Shown: piece by piece, positions 1 to 6,840 of the stretch
How the letters are laid out: each line of letters starts with the position of its first letter
Position numbering within the stretch: position 1 is the first letter of the stretch
Assembly (NCBI GenBank): GCA_021790615.1
Contig: JAJYGW010000114.1
Coordinates: forward strand, 1 to 9,288
Source: Actinomycetes bacterium
Lineage (GTDB): Bacteria > Actinomycetota > Acidimicrobiia > Acidimicrobiales > JAKAOS01
Reading direction: 5' to 3'
Length of the DNA stretch: 9,288 bases
Notes under the pieces: generated by a model
The model's input: the letters and a program-made list of their open reading frames with translations, nothing else
Database searches by the model: none
Told to the model about the DNA's origin: nothing
Made by a program: the position numbers and the translations under genes

Positions 1-533
1 TCCACGTCGAGGCGCCTGAGCACACCAGCCACGATTCGCCGTTCGGCCAGCCCGCCCAAGACCGGAAGCGCAACGGTGAGCTCGCCCTCAAGCCGTCGCA
101 GCGTGGCCACGCCCGTCGCGTCCCCGCCCGGACCGTCGTGCCGATCGTGTTCGCGGGATTCGAGAAAGAAGTCGGCGCGCCCGTGGAGGAGACGTGGGTT
201 GGCCTCCGCCACGAACCCGAGCCAGCCGCCAGAGGCGCCGCGCAGGTGAACCTCCTGGAGCCAGGTCGGACGTTCGCCTCCGAGGAGACGCAGCGCAACC
301 AGGTCGAGGTCTCCCGTGAACTCGTAGCGCAGCACGAGCCCGCGGTCCTCCAAGAGCGCACGTGGCGCGCCGTCCGCCCGCGATGGATCTCCGATGCCCG
401 AGACCGAGATGGGGCGCACCTCGAGCAGCCGGAGGTCGGGAAGCTCGAGTTGCTGGTAGAACCCGGGGTCGCTCAGGACGGCGACCACCGCGGCGGGAGT
501 GCCGGGGAGCACGTGCTCGGCGAGGAAACGCAC
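1..533 (-). CDS. DUF2505 family protein (partial, 3' end beyond window)
   Basis: The function of this family is not established. DUF2505 proteins are actinobacterial and are thought to have a START/SRPBCC-like fold, which would imply binding of a hydrophobic ligand, but no ligand is known to me. The visible 177 residues begin VRFLAEHVLPGTPAAVVAVL and continue with LSDPGFYQQLELPDLRLLEV, the usual N-terminal pattern of the family. Near residues 155-177 comes LEGELTVALPVLGGLAERRI, which matches the conserved C-terminal half, where the family normally has a Gly-rich turn followed by a long helix. Only the last part of that helix is missing. No signal peptide or membrane segment is seen. I chose GTG at 531-533 because homologues start at this M/V-R-F and because a TACTGT box lies 6 nt upstream. 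An in-frame GTG nine codons earlier is possible but would be upstream of that box. The gene is divergent from the ABC1 kinase gene. Confidence 0.75.
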   Translation of the reverse strand, partial: MRFLAEHVLPGTPAAVVAVLSDPGFYQQLELPDLRLLEVRPISVSGIGDPSRADGAPRALLEDRGLVLRYEFTGDLDLVALRLLGGERPTWLQEVHLRGASGGWLGFVAEANPRLLHGRADFFLESREHDRHDGPGGDATGVATLRRLEGELTVALPVLGGLAERRIVAGVLRRLDV

Positions 534-539
534 CCCCAG

Positions 540-545
540 ACAGTA
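540..545 (-). promoter_or_regulatory. Candidate -10 box of a leaderless promoter for the DUF2505 gene
   Basis: Read on the minus strand, TACTGT (a TANNNT box) is followed by six bases (CTGGGG) and then the GTG start. With normal spacing from -10 to the start site, transcription would begin at or beside the start codon. No Shine-Dalgarno sequence is present, which fits a leaderless mRNA, common in actinobacteria. I see no convincing -35. Confidence 0.45.
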
Positions 546-638
546 GGGCGGGCACCACACGCTCGCCGGGCCGCCGGACAAGTCCGCGTGCCGGTCGACC
601 GGGGCACGGGCGCGACGAGGCGGGGACGCCAGCGCCCC

Positions 639-644
639 TATCGT
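639..644 (+). promoter_or_regulatory. Candidate -10 box of a leaderless promoter for the ABC1 kinase gene
   Basis: TATCGT lies seven bases before GTG 652-654. There is no Shine-Dalgarno sequence in between, so the mRNA probably starts at the GTG. No recognisable -35 is present. Together with the box at 540-545 this makes the 118-bp spacer a compact divergent promoter pair. Confidence 0.45.
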
Positions 645-651
645 CGGCTGG

Positions 652-2370
652 GTGACGACCGAGGAAGTCCCCGGCACCGGGGGCGGGACGCGGAAGCGAC
701 CGGGGGCGGGCCCCGCGCCCCAGGCACCCGCGCCCCAGGCACCCGCGCCCCAGGCACCCGCGGTGCCGCCAGGCGCCCCTGCCGATCTCGAATGGGGGGC
801 GTTCACGGACAACCCTCCGTGGATCGTCGATCCGACACGTCTCGACTGGCACAGCGGTCTTGTGGCACTCCGGAGCGCCACGGCGGCGCGCACGCGGGCG
901 CTCGCTCGCCCGAGGGCACTGCCACCGGCGGCCGCCGCGTGGAGGGTCACCAGGGTCCTGGGCCCCGCGCTCGCCGCGTGGTACCTCACCGATCGCCGGC
1001 GCAGTCGTGAACGATCGCGCCGCGGGCTGTCTCGCAGGCTGCGGATCGCATTCGAGCGCCTCGGTCCCACGTACATCAAGCTGGGCCAGATCCTCTCCGC
1101 CGGCGAGGGCGTCTTCCCGGAGGAGCTCGTCGGAGAGTTCCGGCTCTGCCGTGACCAGGTTCCCGCAGAGAGCTTCGAGACGGTGCGAAGGACGGTGGAA
1201 GCGGACCTCGAGCGACCGCTCGAAGCTGTGTTCTCGTCGTTCGAGGAAGTCCCGATCGCGGCTGCGTCGATCGCACAGGTGCACGCTGCCCGGCTGGTCA
1301 ATGGCGAGGAGGTCGTGGTCAAGGTCCAGCGCCCCGAGATCGACCGCCAGGTCCGGCGTGACCTCGCCGTGATGGCGTGGCTCGCGCCGCTGCTCGTCGG
1401 AAGGATCCCAGTTGCGGCGCTCGCCAACCCGCCTGCGCTGGTCGACCTGTTCTCCGAGACGATCGGGGAAGAGCTCGACTTCCGCCTCGAAGCCGAGAAC
1501 ATGCTCGACGTCGCACGCGTGCTCGCACGCACGGCTCCTGCCGGCACCACGCGGGCGCTGGTCGTCCCCCGGCCGCATCCGAGCCTCGTGACGCGCCGCG
1601 TGCTCGTTATGGAGAGGCTCCACGGTTACGCGTGGGGAGATGCCGAGACGATGCGCGCGGCAGGCATGGACAGCGCGCAGGTGCTCATGGCCGCGCTCAT
1701 CGCCTTTCTCGAGGGGTTGGTGCTCTTCGGGGTGTTCCACGGCGACCTGCACGCGGGCAACCTCCTCGTCTGCCCGGACGGACGCGTCGCGCTGCTGGAC
1801 TTCGGGATCACGGGCCGGCTCGACGACCAGGGCCGACGCGGGCTCCTTCGGCTCGTCATGTCCACCGCCACCAACGACGTCAGATCCCAGGTCGCGGCGA
1901 TGTGCGAGTTGGGTGCACTGCCTGTCGACGTCGACGTCGACAGGGTCATCACCGATCTCCGACTGGACCGACCGGTGGTGGACCCCACCACCATGGACGC
2001 GGAGCAGCTCACCCAGGAAATCCGGGAGATGGCCAAGTCGTTGCTCGAGTATGGCGCCCGCATGCCCAAGGCACTGATGCTCTTCGTGAAGGACAACTCG
2101 ATGCCGAACATGGCCCCCGACGTCGACGTCCTCGGGCAGATCGTCGCGATCCTCACGCACCTGCAAACTCGCCACGGTGACCGCATCGCCCAGGACCTCG
2201 GCGTGGCGCCAGCCGCCCTCGGGAGCGTGGAGCTCGCGGGCATCCGCAGTTCGCTCGGCCTGAGCGAGGACGTGCAGCGGCTCACCCACCGCGAGCTCCA
2301 AGCGCGCAGGCTTCTCATCAGGAAGCGCTTGCAGCACCGGCGCGCGTTCGAGAGGCGCGACGAGCGCTGA
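652..2370 (+). CDS. ABC1/UbiB (AarF) family atypical protein kinase-like protein
   Basis: This is a member of the ABC1/UbiB/COQ8 family of atypical kinases. In proteobacteria and mitochondria the family supports ubiquinone synthesis. In actinobacteria, which use menaquinone, its role is unclear, so I give no symbol. All signature motifs are visible: KxGQ at residues 143-146 (KLGQ); the Ala-rich loop replacing the glycine loop at 203-211 (AAASIAQVH); the ATP lysine K224 (VVVKVQRP); the family-specific EELDFRLEAEN at about 273-283; the catalytic loop HGDLHAGN at 363-370; and DFG at 383-385. The protein is 572 residues long. The N-terminus is Pro/Ala-rich, with three PQAPA repeats at about residues 22-37. 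The C-terminus ends in a basic helix without the paired transmembrane helices found in classical UbiB, so the protein may be soluble or peripheral. The GTG start fits the -10 box seven bases upstream. Confidence 0.9.
   Translation: MTTEEVPGTGGGTRKRPGAGPAPQAPAPQAPAPQAPAVPPGAPADLEWGAFTDNPPWIVDPTRLDWHSGLVALRSATAARTRALARPRALPPAAAAWRVTRVLGPALAAWYLTDRRRSRERSRRGLSRRLRIAFERLGPTYIKLGQILSAGEGVFPEELVGEFRLCRDQVPAESFETVRRTVEADLERPLEAVFSSFEEVPIAAASIAQVHAARLVNGEEVVVKVQRPEIDRQVRRDLAVMAWLAPLLVGRIPVAALANPPALVDLFSETIGEELDFRLEAENMLDVARVLARTAPAGTTRALVVPRPHPSLVTRRVLVMERLHGYAWGDAETMRAAGMDSAQVLMAALIAFLEGLVLFGVFHGDLHAGNLLVCPDGRVALLDFGITGRLDDQGRRGLLRLVMSTATNDVRSQVAAMCELGALPVDVDVDRVITDLRLDRPVVDPTTMDAEQLTQEIREMAKSLLEYGARMPKALMLFVKDNSMPNMAPDVDVLGQIVAILTHLQTRHGDRIAQDLGVAPAALGSVELAGIRSSLGLSEDVQRLTHRELQARRLLIRKRLQHRRAFERRDER
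715..759 (+). repeat. 3 x 15-bp in-frame tandem repeat in the ABC1 kinase N-terminus
   Basis: Three identical copies of GCGCCCCAGGCACCC are followed by a further GCG. In frame they encode Pro-Gln-Ala-Pro-Ala units. The copies are identical at the DNA level, including the codons used, which points to recent replication slippage rather than old conserved protein sequence. Confidence 0.95.
1921..1944. repeat. Perfect 24-bp palindrome inside the ABC1 kinase gene
   Basis: The half-site CCTGTCGACGTC is followed directly by its exact reverse complement. The core is three GTCGAC hexamers encoding Val-Asp-Val-Asp-Val-Asp. The symmetry stops at the outer flanks (G at 1920, G at 1945). Confidence 0.9.
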
Positions 2371-2371
2371 A

Positions 2372-2397
2372 AGCGGCGCGACGGCGCTTGTGCCGCT
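2372..2397 (+). terminator. Hairpin after the ABC1 kinase gene, possible terminator
   Basis: Starting two bases after the stop codon, 2372-2381 can pair with 2388-2397: ten pairs with two G-U wobbles and a 6-nt loop. No U-tract follows, which is not unusual in GC-rich actinobacteria. The wobbles become A-C mismatches on the other strand, so the hairpin favours the plus-strand transcript. A second stem, GCTCGC 2395-2400 with GCGAGC 2412-2417, overlaps it and could serve the convergent pspA transcript. Confidence 0.4.
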
Positions 2398-2449
2398 CGC
2401 GTGTCGTCGTTGCGAGCAGTCGGCCTGGACAGCGACTCGCTCGAGAAGC

Positions 2450-3232
2450 CTACGACCCTGCGTTGGTGCCCGAGCCACCGCCATCACTCGGGGCTCCCGA
2501 CGGGCTGACCGACTCGCCCGCGGCGAGCTGCCCAGATCCGCCGACCTGGGCTTTCAGCGCGGCAAGCTCGGTGTCGACGTCCGACTTCGAGCTGAGCTCG
2601 TCCAGTTCCTTCTGGATGTCATCGGTGCCGCCCCCGACGTCCTCGAGGACGCCGGACTCGAGCAGCTCGTCGGTCGCTTGGGCACGCGACTGCATCGTCG
2701 CGATCTTGTCCTGCGCCCGCTGGAGGGCCGCACCGGAGTCGCTGATGGACTTCGAGATCCCGGCGACGCTCTCGTTGACAGACGTCACGGCCTTCGACGC
2801 GGTGTACTCCGCCTTCAGGGTCTCCTTCTGGGAGCGGAAGGCGTTCACCCGCGACTGGAGCTGGCTCAACGTCTGCTCGAGCTTCTCTTCCTGCTCGGTC
2901 AGCTGCTGGTGCTGCGGCTCCATCTGGTCGATCTGCTGCTGGGCCGCCGCCTTCCGGGCGAGCGCTTCCTTCGCGAGGTCGTCTCTGCCCTGCCCGACCG
3001 CGGCCTGTGCCTGATCCTGGAGGTGAGCGATCGACTGCTGCAGCTGGACCTCCTGCAGCTCGATGCGTTTTCGTGACGCTGCGATTGTCACGAGGGCACG
3101 CCGGACCTGAGTGAGCTGCTCGAGCATCTTCTCGTAGGAGAGGTCGAGCATCTCCGACGGATTCTCGGCCTGATCCAGTGCCTTGTTCGCCTTCGCCTCG
3201 ACGATGTCGTGGGCGCGTTGGAATAATCCCAT
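2450..3232 (-). CDS. pspA: PspA/IM30 family phage-shock/membrane-stress protein
   Basis: This is a 260-residue PspA/IM30 protein of the bacterial ESCRT-III-like superfamily. It is a peripheral protein that assembles on the inner face of the cytoplasmic membrane and stabilises it under stress. The start MGLFQRAHDIVEAKANKALD is the typical amphipathic first helix, followed by NPSEMLDLSYEKM, the Pro-containing hinge of the family. From about residue 28 to 220 the sequence is an almost unbroken Gln/Glu/Ala/Leu-rich coiled coil. The last 35 or so residues are a Gly/Ser-rich, probably disordered tail. No other phage-shock gene (pspB, pspC, clgR-like) is in the window. ATG 3230-3232 is chosen from the family N-terminus; GGAAGGAG lies 12 or so bases upstream, rather far. 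An out-of-frame ATG at 3238-3240 is nearer to it. The gene lies 182 bp downstream of pyrE on the same strand and is convergent with the ABC1 kinase gene. Confidence 0.92.
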   Translation of the reverse strand: MGLFQRAHDIVEAKANKALDQAENPSEMLDLSYEKMLEQLTQVRRALVTIAASRKRIELQEVQLQQSIAHLQDQAQAAVGQGRDDLAKEALARKAAAQQQIDQMEPQHQQLTEQEEKLEQTLSQLQSRVNAFRSQKETLKAEYTASKAVTSVNESVAGISKSISDSGAALQRAQDKIATMQSRAQATDELLESGVLEDVGGGTDDIQKELDELSSKSDVDTELAALKAQVGGSGQLAAGESVSPSGAPSDGGGSGTNAGS

Positions 3233-3414
3233 GACCCCATCTTGCTCCTTCCAAGAGGAGCTTCGCGGGCGCTTCCGATGAGCTCGCAGCTCCGCCGCTG
3301 CACGGACCGGCACCCGGCCCTGGGACCCAGCCCTCCGGGTTGCCGACCTGCGGTCGCCGTCGATCGATCTCTTCGGCCCGCCGGGGTCGGCCCGCCGGGG
3401 TCGGCCCGCCGGGG
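3233..3414 (-). other. Intergenic region pyrE-pspA
   Basis: This 182-bp stretch holds no credible gene. It contains the 14-bp repeat array next to pyrE and the pspA ribosome-binding site. I could not find a clear -35/-10 pair for pspA. PspA may be expressed by read-through from the pur/pyrE operon, or from a promoter that does not match the housekeeping consensus. Confidence 0.5.
3243..3250 (-). promoter_or_regulatory. Shine-Dalgarno of pspA with long spacing
   Basis: The minus-strand sequence GAAGGAGC is the best ribosome-binding site near pspA. It lies about 12 nt before the ATG that the protein family requires, and only about 4 nt before an out-of-frame ATG at 3238-3240. Confidence 0.5.
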
Positions 3415-3415
3415 T
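3374..3415. repeat. 3 x 14-bp tandem repeat abutting the pyrE stop codon
   Basis: Three identical copies of CGGCCCGCCGGGGT run head to tail. The last base of the third copy is part of the pyrE stop codon (complement of 3415-3417), so the array begins exactly where coding ends. Its period is not a multiple of three, consistent with being non-coding. On the pyrE transcript it is a very GC-rich tract that could form small stems. A termination or attenuation role is only a guess. Confidence 0.95.
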
Positions 3416-4011
3416 CAGCCCCCTTCGAAGGGGAACCCGAGGTCGGGCGCGGTGAGCACCGCGCGGAACGGGAGCCCTTCCTCGGCCGCCATCGCGGCGA
3501 CGGTCCCTCCCCGGTCTACGAGCGCCACCAGGACGACCGGTTCCGCTCCAGCCGCACGTACCGCGCGGGCCGCTTCGAGGAGCGACGTACCGCGGGTAAC
3601 GGCGTCCTCGGTCACGGCCGCCCGATCGCCCGGGTCCAGCGCCCCCGCGATGCGGCCCCCACCTCCATGGTCCTTCGCCTCCTTACGAACGCTGAACGCC
3701 TTCAGCGGGCGGCCACTCATCGAGGCGACCGCCGCAGTCACGAAAGCCACCGGGTCGGCTCCCATCGTCAACCCCCCGATCGCCGTCGTGTCGGCCGGCA
3801 CGAGGTCGAGGATCGCCTCAGCGACGAGCAGCATCGCGTCCGGGCGGCACACCGTCTGCTTCGCGTCGACGAACCAGCTACTGGACTTCCCCGACTTGAG
3901 CACAAAGTCACCCCGACGGACGGCGTGGACCAGGAGGTGCTCACGCAACGACTCCAGCGCGGGTGATGCGAGCGCGGGCAACCCGCGCTGCGGCGGCACC
4001 GGCTCGGTCAC
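3415..4011 (-). CDS. pyrE: Orotate phosphoribosyltransferase
   Basis: It transfers the phosphoribosyl group of PRPP to orotate to give OMP, the fifth step of de novo UMP synthesis, in the cytosol. The 198-residue product has the family's features: KSGKSSSWFVDAKQT at about 39-53 (N-terminal substrate loop), GGLTMGADPVA at 79-89, FSVRKEAKDHG at 106-116 (flexible catalytic loop with Arg and Lys residues), and the PRPP-binding motif VTEDAVTRGTS at 133-143, here with TR where TT is common. A VDRGGT motif follows near 167. The start GTG (4009-4011) overlaps the purM stop TGA by four bases (GTGA), which implies translational coupling. An upstream extension of this frame runs through purM and is a shadow. 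A pyrimidine gene co-transcribed with purF and purM ties two PRPP-consuming routes together. Confidence 0.93.
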   Translation of the reverse strand: MTEPVPPQRGLPALASPALESLREHLLVHAVRRGDFVLKSGKSSSWFVDAKQTVCRPDAMLLVAEAILDLVPADTTAIGGLTMGADPVAFVTAAVASMSGRPLKAFSVRKEAKDHGGGGRIAGALDPGDRAAVTEDAVTRGTSLLEAARAVRAAGAEPVVLVALVDRGGTVAAMAAEEGLPFRAVLTAPDLGFPFEGG

Positions 4012-5114
4012 AGCTGGACCGCGCCCGAGCCGGCCACGACCTCTCCGACGACGACCGGAGCGGAGCCGAGCAGTCCGGCCCCGGAGCAGCCCGTCGCCGC
4101 CCCCAGCGCCCGGACGACCGCCTCCACCGCGTCTGGCGCGACCGCGAGGATCATGCCGAGCCCGAGGTTGAAGACACGCGTCATCTCGGCGTCGCTGACT
4201 CGCCCGAGCCGAGAGATCTCGGTGAAGATGCGCGGCACCTCCCAAGACGTCGGGTCGAGCACGGCGTCGGTGTCGCTCGGAAGCACGCGGCGAAGGTTCC
4301 CCGGGATGCCGCCACCCGTCACATGGGCGCAGGCGTGGACCCCTGCCCGATCCGCCGCCAACGCCGCCAGCACAGCCGGCGCGTAGACGAGCGAGGGCTC
4401 CAGCAGCTCGTCGGCAAGGGAACGTTCGGCGCCCTCCCACGCCGGACCTTCGAGCGAGAGCCCCGCACGCTCGATCAGCACGTGGCGGGCGAGCGAGTAG
4501 CCGTTCGAGCGGAGCCCAGGCGAGGGCAAGCCGATGAGCACGTCGCCGGGGACGACGCGGTGCGGTCCGAGCTCTTGCCCCGCCTCGACCACGCCCACTG
4601 CGAAACCCGCCAGGTCGACGGCGTCTGGTCCCATCGCGCCAGGATGCTCGGCGGTCTCCCCGCCCACCAACGCGCAACCTGCGGCTCGGCAACCTTCCGC
4701 GATCCCCGCGACGATCGACGCTACCCGTTCGGGGAGGAGCTTCCCGACCGCGACGTAGTCGAGGAGGAACAGCGGTTCGGCACCCGCGCAGACGACGTCG
4801 TCCACGCACATCGCAACAAGATCCACGCCGATCGTCTCGTAGCGACCCGTGGCCTGAGCGACGAGCATCTTGGTCCCGACGCCGTCGGTCGACGAGACGA
4901 GCACAGGGTGGGAGAAGCGGTCGCTGTCGAGAGCGAAGAGCCCGGCGAAGGCGCCGATACCACCGAGCACCTCCGGACGTGCGGTGGACGCGACCGCATC
5001 CCTGATCCGTGCGACAGTCTCGTCACCTGCGGAGAGATCGACTCCGGCCCTCGCATAGGTGGCGGCGCCCGTTCCGTCGATCAGCCGGGCGCGATCGTCC
5101 CTCGTCCCTGCCAC
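4008..5114 (-). CDS. purM: Phosphoribosylformylglycinamidine cyclo-ligase (AIR synthetase)
   Basis: It closes the imidazole ring: FGAM plus ATP gives AIR, step 5 of purine synthesis. The protein is 368 residues from this start, slightly longer than the roughly 345 usual in bacteria because of about 18 extra residues before ATYARAGVDLSAGDE. Visible motifs are TDGVGTK (ATP/Mg site), DLVAMCVDDVVCAGAEPLF, GGETAEHPGAM, SNGYSLAR, HVTGGGIPGNL and FNLGLGM, in the family order. Two GTG starts are possible: 5112-5114, four bases after the purF stop with AGGGG upstream, and 5136-5138, which would overlap purF by 20 bases and has no ribosome-binding site. I prefer the first. The gene sits between purF and pyrE with no room for separate promoters, so all three are one operon. 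Confidence 0.92.
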   Translation of the reverse strand: MAGTRDDRARLIDGTGAATYARAGVDLSAGDETVARIRDAVASTARPEVLGGIGAFAGLFALDSDRFSHPVLVSSTDGVGTKMLVAQATGRYETIGVDLVAMCVDDVVCAGAEPLFLLDYVAVGKLLPERVASIVAGIAEGCRAAGCALVGGETAEHPGAMGPDAVDLAGFAVGVVEAGQELGPHRVVPGDVLIGLPSPGLRSNGYSLARHVLIERAGLSLEGPAWEGAERSLADELLEPSLVYAPAVLAALAADRAGVHACAHVTGGGIPGNLRRVLPSDTDAVLDPTSWEVPRIFTEISRLGRVSDAEMTRVFNLGLGMILAVAPDAVEAVVRALGAATGCSGAGLLGSAPVVVGEVVAGSGAVQL

Positions 5115-5118
5115 GAGG

Positions 5119-6735
5119 TCACACCCCTGGGAGCGCACCCTGAAGGAGCGGCTGCTCCGTCACGCCGCACACGGCCCCTTCGCCAGCCCCGCCATCCACC
5201 CCCGCAGGATCGAGGTCGCCGGTATCGAGGTCTCCGGTATCGAGGTCGAGAGGAACGGGCGTCGGGTAGCGGCCGGTGAGACACGCGTCGCACCAGCCAG
5301 CGTGACCTGCGCCGATCGCTGCCTTCAGCTCCTCGAGCCCGATGTACGCGAGCGAATCGACACCGAGGTAGCGCTCGATCTCTCCCAGCGTCAACGACGC
5401 TGCGAGGAGCTCGTCGCGAGTCGGAGTATCGATCCCGTAGAAGCATGGCCAGCGGAACGGCGGCGAGGAGATGCGCAGGTGGACCTCCGCCGCACCGGCG
5501 TCCCGCAACATGCCGACGATCGCCCGCGTCGTGGTGCCACGTACGATGGAGTCGTCCACCACCACCAGCCGCTTCCCTGCGATGTTCTCGCGCAGTGGGT
5601 TCAGCTTCCGGCGCACCGCGTCTCGGCGAGCGTCCGAGCCCGGGTCGATGAAGGTCCGTCCGATGTATCGGTTCTTCACGAGCCCCTGGCCGTAAGGAAT
5701 GCCGCTTCGACGTGAGAAGCCCTCCGCGGCCGGCACGCCGGAGTCCGGGACACCCATCACCAGCTCCGCGTCGGCAGGTGCCTGCTCAGCGAGCAGCTCG
5801 CCCATGCGGCGTCGCGCACCATGCACCTCGCGCCCGTAGAGCCGGCTGTCCGGGCGGGCGAAGTACACGAGCTCGAAGATGCACAGGCGGGGGTCCACGT
5901 CGCCAGAGGGGAACAGCAGCTCACTGTGAACACCGCCCTCGCCCGGACCGTCGATCGTGACGAGCTCGCCAGGATCCAGCTCCCGCACGTACGTCGCTCC
6001 GACCACGTCGAGCGCGGGCGACTCCGACGCGAGCACCCAGCCCTCCCCGCGCTCTGCCGTCCCCAGCCGGCCGAGGCACAGCGGGCGAAAGCCATGGGGG
6101 TCGCGGACCCCGTAGAGCCGCTGCGAGTCGACCAGCACCAAGGAGTAGGCCCCCTGCACACCGGGGAGCACCTGCCGCAAGGCGGCGGTGAGGGTGCCGG
6201 GGGACGAGGCGCCCGCCGGCGGTGTCCCCGCCTGCACGTCGCCCGACACCTCCTCTCCGGCATCGAGCACGCCCGCGAGCAGCTCCGCGACGAGGTCGCT
6301 GTCCGTCGACGCCATTCCCGGCAGCATCCCGCAGCGCCGGGCCAGCTCCGGCGTGTTCGTCAGATTGCCGTTGTGGCCGAGGGCGAAGCCGGCGCCCCCG
6401 GCGGGGCGGTAGACAGGTTGAGCAGCGTGCCAGTCGGAAGCCCCATGCGTCGAGTAACGCGTGTGGCCCATCGCGATATGACCGATCAAGCCGGAGAGGG
6501 TCCGTTCGTCGAACACTCGGGTGACGAGACCCATGTTCTTCACGACGGTGATCGTCCGTCCGTCGCTCACGGCCATCCCTGCAGACTCCTGCCCGCGATG
6601 CTGGAGCGCGTAGAGGCCGTCGAAGGTGAGGTGTGACGCCGGACGCCCCGGCGCGTATACCCCGAAGACCCCGCAGGCTTCCTTCAAGATCTGGCGCTCC
6701 GCCCTCGTGGTCCGGAAGTCGGCGCTGCGGCGCAC
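5119..6735 (-). CDS. purF: Amidophosphoribosyltransferase (glutamine PRPP amidotransferase)
   Basis: It catalyses the first committed step of purine synthesis: PRPP plus glutamine gives phosphoribosylamine. An N-terminal Ntn glutaminase domain begins at the catalytic Cys of ACGVFGVYAPG (Cys21 from this start), with ALQHRGQESAGMA and the GHNGNL motif following. The C-terminal phosphoribosyltransferase domain has LVVVDDSIVRGTTTRAIV as its PRPP motif. Four cysteines at the positions known to bind a 4Fe-4S cluster in the Bacillus-type enzyme are present: C285 (CIFELVYFARPDS), C431 (WPCFYGID), C482 and C485 (WCDACLTGRYPT). The start is uncertain. GTG 6733-6735 gives 538 residues with a 20-residue propeptide. 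TTG 6685-6687 has GGAG nine bases upstream and would leave only four residues before the Cys. The frame stays open to 7053 only through a repeat array and the HNH gene, which is not credible. The C-terminus carries GDLDT repeats. Confidence 0.93.
   Translation of the reverse strand: MRRSADFRTTRAERQILKEACGVFGVYAPGRPASHLTFDGLYALQHRGQESAGMAVSDGRTITVVKNMGLVTRVFDERTLSGLIGHIAMGHTRYSTHGASDWHAAQPVYRPAGGAGFALGHNGNLTNTPELARRCGMLPGMASTDSDLVAELLAGVLDAGEEVSGDVQAGTPPAGASSPGTLTAALRQVLPGVQGAYSLVLVDSQRLYGVRDPHGFRPLCLGRLGTAERGEGWVLASESPALDVVGATYVRELDPGELVTIDGPGEGGVHSELLFPSGDVDPRLCIFELVYFARPDSRLYGREVHGARRRMGELLAEQAPADAELVMGVPDSGVPAAEGFSRRSGIPYGQGLVKNRYIGRTFIDPGSDARRDAVRRKLNPLRENIAGKRLVVVDDSIVRGTTTRAIVGMLRDAGAAEVHLRISSPPFRWPCFYGIDTPTRDELLAASLTLGEIERYLGVDSLAYIGLEELKAAIGAGHAGWCDACLTGRYPTPVPLDLDTGDLDTGDLDPAGVDGGAGEGAVCGVTEQPLLQGALPGV
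5204..5247 (-). repeat. In-frame 15-bp tandem repeat at the purF 3' end
   Basis: On the plus strand the two units are GCCGGTATCGAGGTC (5218-5232) and TCCGGTATCGAGGTC (5233-5247), with a shorter 14-base relative at 5204-5217. They encode the repeated Leu-Asp-Thr-Gly-Asp stretch in the poorly conserved PurF tail, after the last cluster cysteine. Confidence 0.88.
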
Positions 6736-6775
6736 GTACGCCGGGGAGCGACGACCGTTGGTTGGTTCCCAAGGC

Positions 6776-6804
6776 AGTGTACCGGTCGGACCCACCCTCC
6801 AAGA
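6776..6804 (-). promoter_or_regulatory. Candidate purF-purM-pyrE promoter
   Basis: On the minus strand TACACT (6776-6781) is a good actinobacterial -10. Upstream lies TTGGAG (6797-6802, spacer 15) or TCTTGG (6799-6804, spacer 17) as a weak -35. Transcription would start near 6769, giving a leader of roughly 35 nt to GTG 6735. This supports a purF start at or downstream of 6735. A small hairpin (CCCTC 6795-6799 with GAGGG 6803-6807) overlaps the -35. Confidence 0.5.
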
Positions 6805-6840
6805 GGGCCCAGGGGTGAATTGCTCGTGCACACCTACAGC

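Noticed and set aside
138..1010. Plus-strand open frame of 290 codons overlapping the DUF2505 gene
   Set aside because: It is antisense to the DUF2505 gene and out of frame with the ABC1 kinase gene, with no recognisable domain and a repeat-derived Gly-Thr-Arg-Ala-Pro stretch.
88..2487. Long minus-strand open frame of 799 codons opposite the ABC1 kinase gene
   Set aside because: Its translation is Arg/Pro/His-rich low-complexity sequence without family motifs, while the plus strand here encodes a complete ABC1 kinase and the first 533 bases encode a DUF2505 protein. It is a GC-rich shadow.
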